Part shown: piece by piece, positions 61,420-64,000 of the stretch
Layout of the letters: every line of letters begins with the position of its first letter
Position numbering within the stretch: the first letter of the stretch is position 1
Assembly (NCBI RefSeq): GCF_023150235.1
Contig: NZ_JAKLLH010000015.1
Span: 37,840-101,839, forward strand
Length of the DNA: 64,000 bases
Reading direction: 5' to 3'
DNA from: Azonexus sp.
Lineage (GTDB): Bacteria; Pseudomonadota; Gammaproteobacteria; Burkholderiales; Rhodocyclaceae
Translations under genes and position numbers: made by a program
The notes under the pieces: model-generated
What the model saw: the letters and a program-made list of their open reading frames with translations, nothing else
Database searches by the model: none
Told to the model about the DNA's origin: nothing

Positions 61420-63858
61420 CCTCACTGCCGGATAGGCAGCTCAGAAAAAGCTACGCGGACAGGTGGAAGCCTTGCAGACCCTCACTGCCGGATAGGCAGC
61501 TCAGAAAGCAATGCCGATCGTATTAATAAGGCCGGATAGCCCTCACTGCCGGATAGGCAGCTCAGAAACAGGTCAAGAATGATGCCGCTCTGCTTGTACT
61601 CCCTCACTGCCGGATAGGCAGCTCAGAAAAGGAATGACGCCGTTGATAAGGTCGAGCAGGTCCTCACTGCCGGATAGGCAGCTCAGAAAATTGCGCTGGC
61701 TAATTTCGCCAAGCAGTTTTTCCTCACTGCCGGATAGGCAGCTCAGAAAATCGAGGCGCTGGGCCGCTACCAGGACTGCGACCTCACTGCCGGATAGGCA
61801 GCTCAGAAACCGCCAGAAAGCAGGTCAGTGTTGGTGCAATGTCCTCACTGCCGGATAGGCAGCTCAGAAATTCGACAATAGCATTGCCGTTAACAAGTTC
61901 CTCCTCACTGCCGGATAGGCAGCTCAGAAAGGAGACTTTAGACATGCTGTAGCCGAGACCGTCCTCACTGCCGGATAGGCAGCTCAGAAACGGATCGTCG
62001 TCCGTGTCGGCGATCTATATCCCCCTCACTGCCGGATAGGCAGCTCAGAAATTCGACCGATCAGCTCGGCGACTAATGATGTGCCTCACTGCCGGATAGG
62101 CAGCTCAGAAACGAAGCCGCCGTTCCTGTGCCGGCTTTTTACTCCTCACTGCCGGATAGGCAGCTCAGAAATGGCGAGCCTTGCGGCTCCCCACCCGGCC
62201 CGCCCTCACTGCCGGATAGGCAGCTCAGAAAAGATGATGATGGAGGCGCTGGAGACTCACACGCCTCACTGCCGGATAGGCAGCTCAGAAATGGTGCGAT
62301 TGCTCTGCGGCTTCGGCCTTGGCCCTCACTGCCGGATAGGCAGCTCAGAAACGAACTCTTGGGAGACATCCAGAAGCTGGAACACCTCACTGCCGGATAG
62401 GCAGCTCAGAAAAAGTTTCGCGGCGATAGCCCGGGCAATGCGATCCTCACTGCCGGATAGGCAGCTCAGAAAGGTATCCGTGAGCCAAAATTCCGGCTTT
62501 TTTACCTCACTGCCGGATAGGCAGCTCAGAAATTGAGCGCGAAACGCGAAAAACCATTCTGGCTCCTCACTGCCGGATAGGCAGCTCAGAAAAAGACCAC
62601 GGCCCCTGACCAGACGCTGCGGAACCTCACTGCCGGATAGGCAGCTCAGAAACGATGTTCTCGACGCCTTCGAGCTCAAGAGCCAGCCTCACTGCCGGAT
62701 AGGCAGCTCAGAAATTCGCCAGAAGTCGAAATAAAGGCAATGGTGGCCTCACTGCCGGATAGGCAGCTCAGAAACTGGCCAGTTGACCGAAGCTGACCCT
62801 TACGCTCCTCACTGCCGGATAGGCAGCTCAGAAAGTTAGAAAACGAGAACATCAACGCCGCAATGCCCTCACTGCCGGATAGGCAGCTCAGAAACGCAGA
62901 CATCGCGGCCGAGCGCGCCGGGCTTGACCTCACTGCCGGATAGGCAGCTCAGAAACAGAAAGCCGTTGACATCGACCAGCGGTTTTCCCTCACTGCCGGA
63001 TAGGCAGCTCAGAAATGATCGAGTACGTCACCGCCTGGGCGGTCTCAACCTCACTGCCGGATAGGCAGCTCAGAAACCACCGGTCGGCGCCTGCTTGGGG
63101 TTGGCCTGGCCTCACTGCCGGATAGGCAGCTCAGAAAGTGCCGCGTAAGTTGTGCCGAGGTCGTATTCCCCTCACTGCCGGATAGGCAGCTCAGAAATTG
63201 AAGTTGTGATAGACGAGGTTGCCGCCGGCCCTCACTGCCGGATAGGCAGCTCAGAAACAAGACGACAGCCCCGCCGTTGCCGTCTTAAGCCTCACTGCCG
63301 GATAGGCAGCTCAGAAACAGGTCAATGGTCGGGAGGGGCCGGGAGCAAACCTCACTGCCGGATAGGCAGCTCAGAAAACCACGCCACAACGCGCTTTTCG
63401 TGCTTCGTACCTCACTGCCGGATAGGCAGCTCAGAAACTCGACGACTGCGCGAACGGAGCGATGCAGGTCCCTCACTGCCGGATAGGCAGCTCAGAAATC
63501 TGCGCGTCTGCTCTGGTCTGCTATCGAGAACCTCACTGCCGGATAGGCAGCTCAGAAATTCGCCAGAAGTCGAAATAAAGGCAATGGTGGCCTCACTGCC
63601 GGATAGGCAGCTCAGAAAATCGAGTCGACGGCGGATGTCAGCTCACGGAACCTCACTGCCGGATAGGCAGCTCAGAAAACCGAGAGTAGTACCAGCGGCG
63701 GCAGAACGCCCCTCACTGCCGGATAGGCAGCTCAGAAAGCGCTGCCAAGGCCAAATTCGGAGGGGTTGAGCCTCACTGCCGGATAGGCAGCTCAGAAAAA
63801 AAACGAAGCTCATTCACGCGAGCAGACGCGCCTCACTGCCGGATAGGCAGCTCAGAAA
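61420..63858 (+). CRISPR. Type I-F CRISPR array, 41 repeats and 40 spacers
   Basis: 28-nt repeats of the form CCTCACTGCC-GGATA-GGCAG-CTCAGAAA. The stem CTGCC/GGCAG is that of type I-F repeats (canonical loop GTATA, here GGATA; canonical 3' tail GCTAAGAAA, here GCTCAGAAA). I counted 41 copies with no mismatch by eye, including the last one. Spacers are mostly 32 nt with about eight of 33 and one of 34 (62653-62686). The 3' tail and the leader position show that crRNA is read on the plus strand. The spacer at 62715-62746 is identical to that at 63559-63590. Open reading frames that read SLPDRQLR through the array are artefacts. Confidence 0.99.
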
Positions 63859-64000
63859 AGTGAGCTTCTTGCAAAACGCTGTGGAGAAGGATGCTGCGCC
63901 GCACCATTCGCTGTTTTCAAGCGATTTTTTGCTGCCGGCGCATAGAGAACGGGTTCCGGATTATGTTTTTGTCATTTTTTCCATCTTTCGTCGCAAGACA
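63859..64000. other. 142-bp flank beyond the array
   Basis: No repeat, gene or clear hairpin is supported here. The sequence becomes more AT-rich towards the right end. Confidence 0.5.

Noticed and set aside
62081-63769. Open frames through the CRISPR array with repeated SLPDRQLR or PHCRIGSSE words
   Set aside because: They are translations of the repeats, not proteins.
61420-63858. Self-targeting spacers against this window
   Set aside because: No match was noticed by eye, but a proper alignment search was not possible, so nothing is claimed.
63930-63955. Degenerate extra CRISPR repeat beyond the last unit (CTGCCGGCGCATAG)
   Set aside because: Only a short part resembles the repeat and the spacing is wrong.

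Overview
The window looks like chromosome of a GC-rich betaproteobacterium, most likely a Rhodocyclales (Dechloromonas/Azonexus-like) organism. This rests on gene content (periplasmic selenoprotein formate dehydrogenase, PurU, ThrH, a short PTS phosphorelay, HslVU, a tmRNA tag ANDESFALAA) and on general resemblance of the proteins; no database search was possible. Most of the window is compact housekeeping sequence with ATGA-type overlaps between genes.

Layout. 1-11260: end of a probable mpl gene, malic enzyme (maeB, minus), riboflavin synthase, a ferredoxin-type reductase, an SDR epimerase, a HemJ-like membrane protein, an RlmL-type methyltransferase, an acetyl-CoA hydrolase/CoA-transferase, two small envelope proteins, a response-regulator/GGDEF protein and a DUF2726 protein. 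11260-17400: formate dehydrogenase locus fdnGHI-fdhE. fdnG is read through an in-frame UGA (Sec196) and is preceded by a near-perfect sigma-54 promoter and a distal inverted repeat. 17640-32050: LysE exporter, YkgJ-type protein, uppP, YqiA-like esterase, RNase II family enzyme, TonB-like protein, aroE, mtgA, flavin reductase, mutY, coiled-coil protein, yheS, Crp/Fnr regulator, thrH, purU and an isochorismatase-like hydrolase. 32200-35711: a three-gene set of a membrane-anchored caspase-like protein and two paralogous OmpA-like lipoproteins. 35800-38220: PTS EIIA-HPr-EI without a sugar permease. 38280-45490: a metal-uptake locus (OprC-like copper receptor, second TonB-dependent receptor, BNR-type protein, thioredoxin-fold protein, TonB). 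45570-51700: tmRNA, cyaY, lptM, lysA, an HslR-like protein, a 17-copy octamer array, an AEC transporter, and hslVU with a clear sigma-32 promoter.

51935-63858 is a complete type I-F CRISPR-Cas locus: cas1, cas2-3 fusion, csy1, csy2, csy3, cas6f, a leader and an array of 41 apparently identical 28-nt repeats with 40 spacers. A non-cas nucleotidyltransferase-fold gene with its own direct/inverted repeat operator sits between cas3 and csy1. One spacer occurs twice in the array. A lone type I-C-like repeat lies far away at 5764-5794.

The most interesting points are the nucleotidyltransferase inserted in the cas operon, the caspase/OmpA lipoprotein operon, a TGCGAC-N5-GTCGCA palindrome shared by the formate dehydrogenase and two receptor promoters, and a two-part simple repeat family at gene ends.
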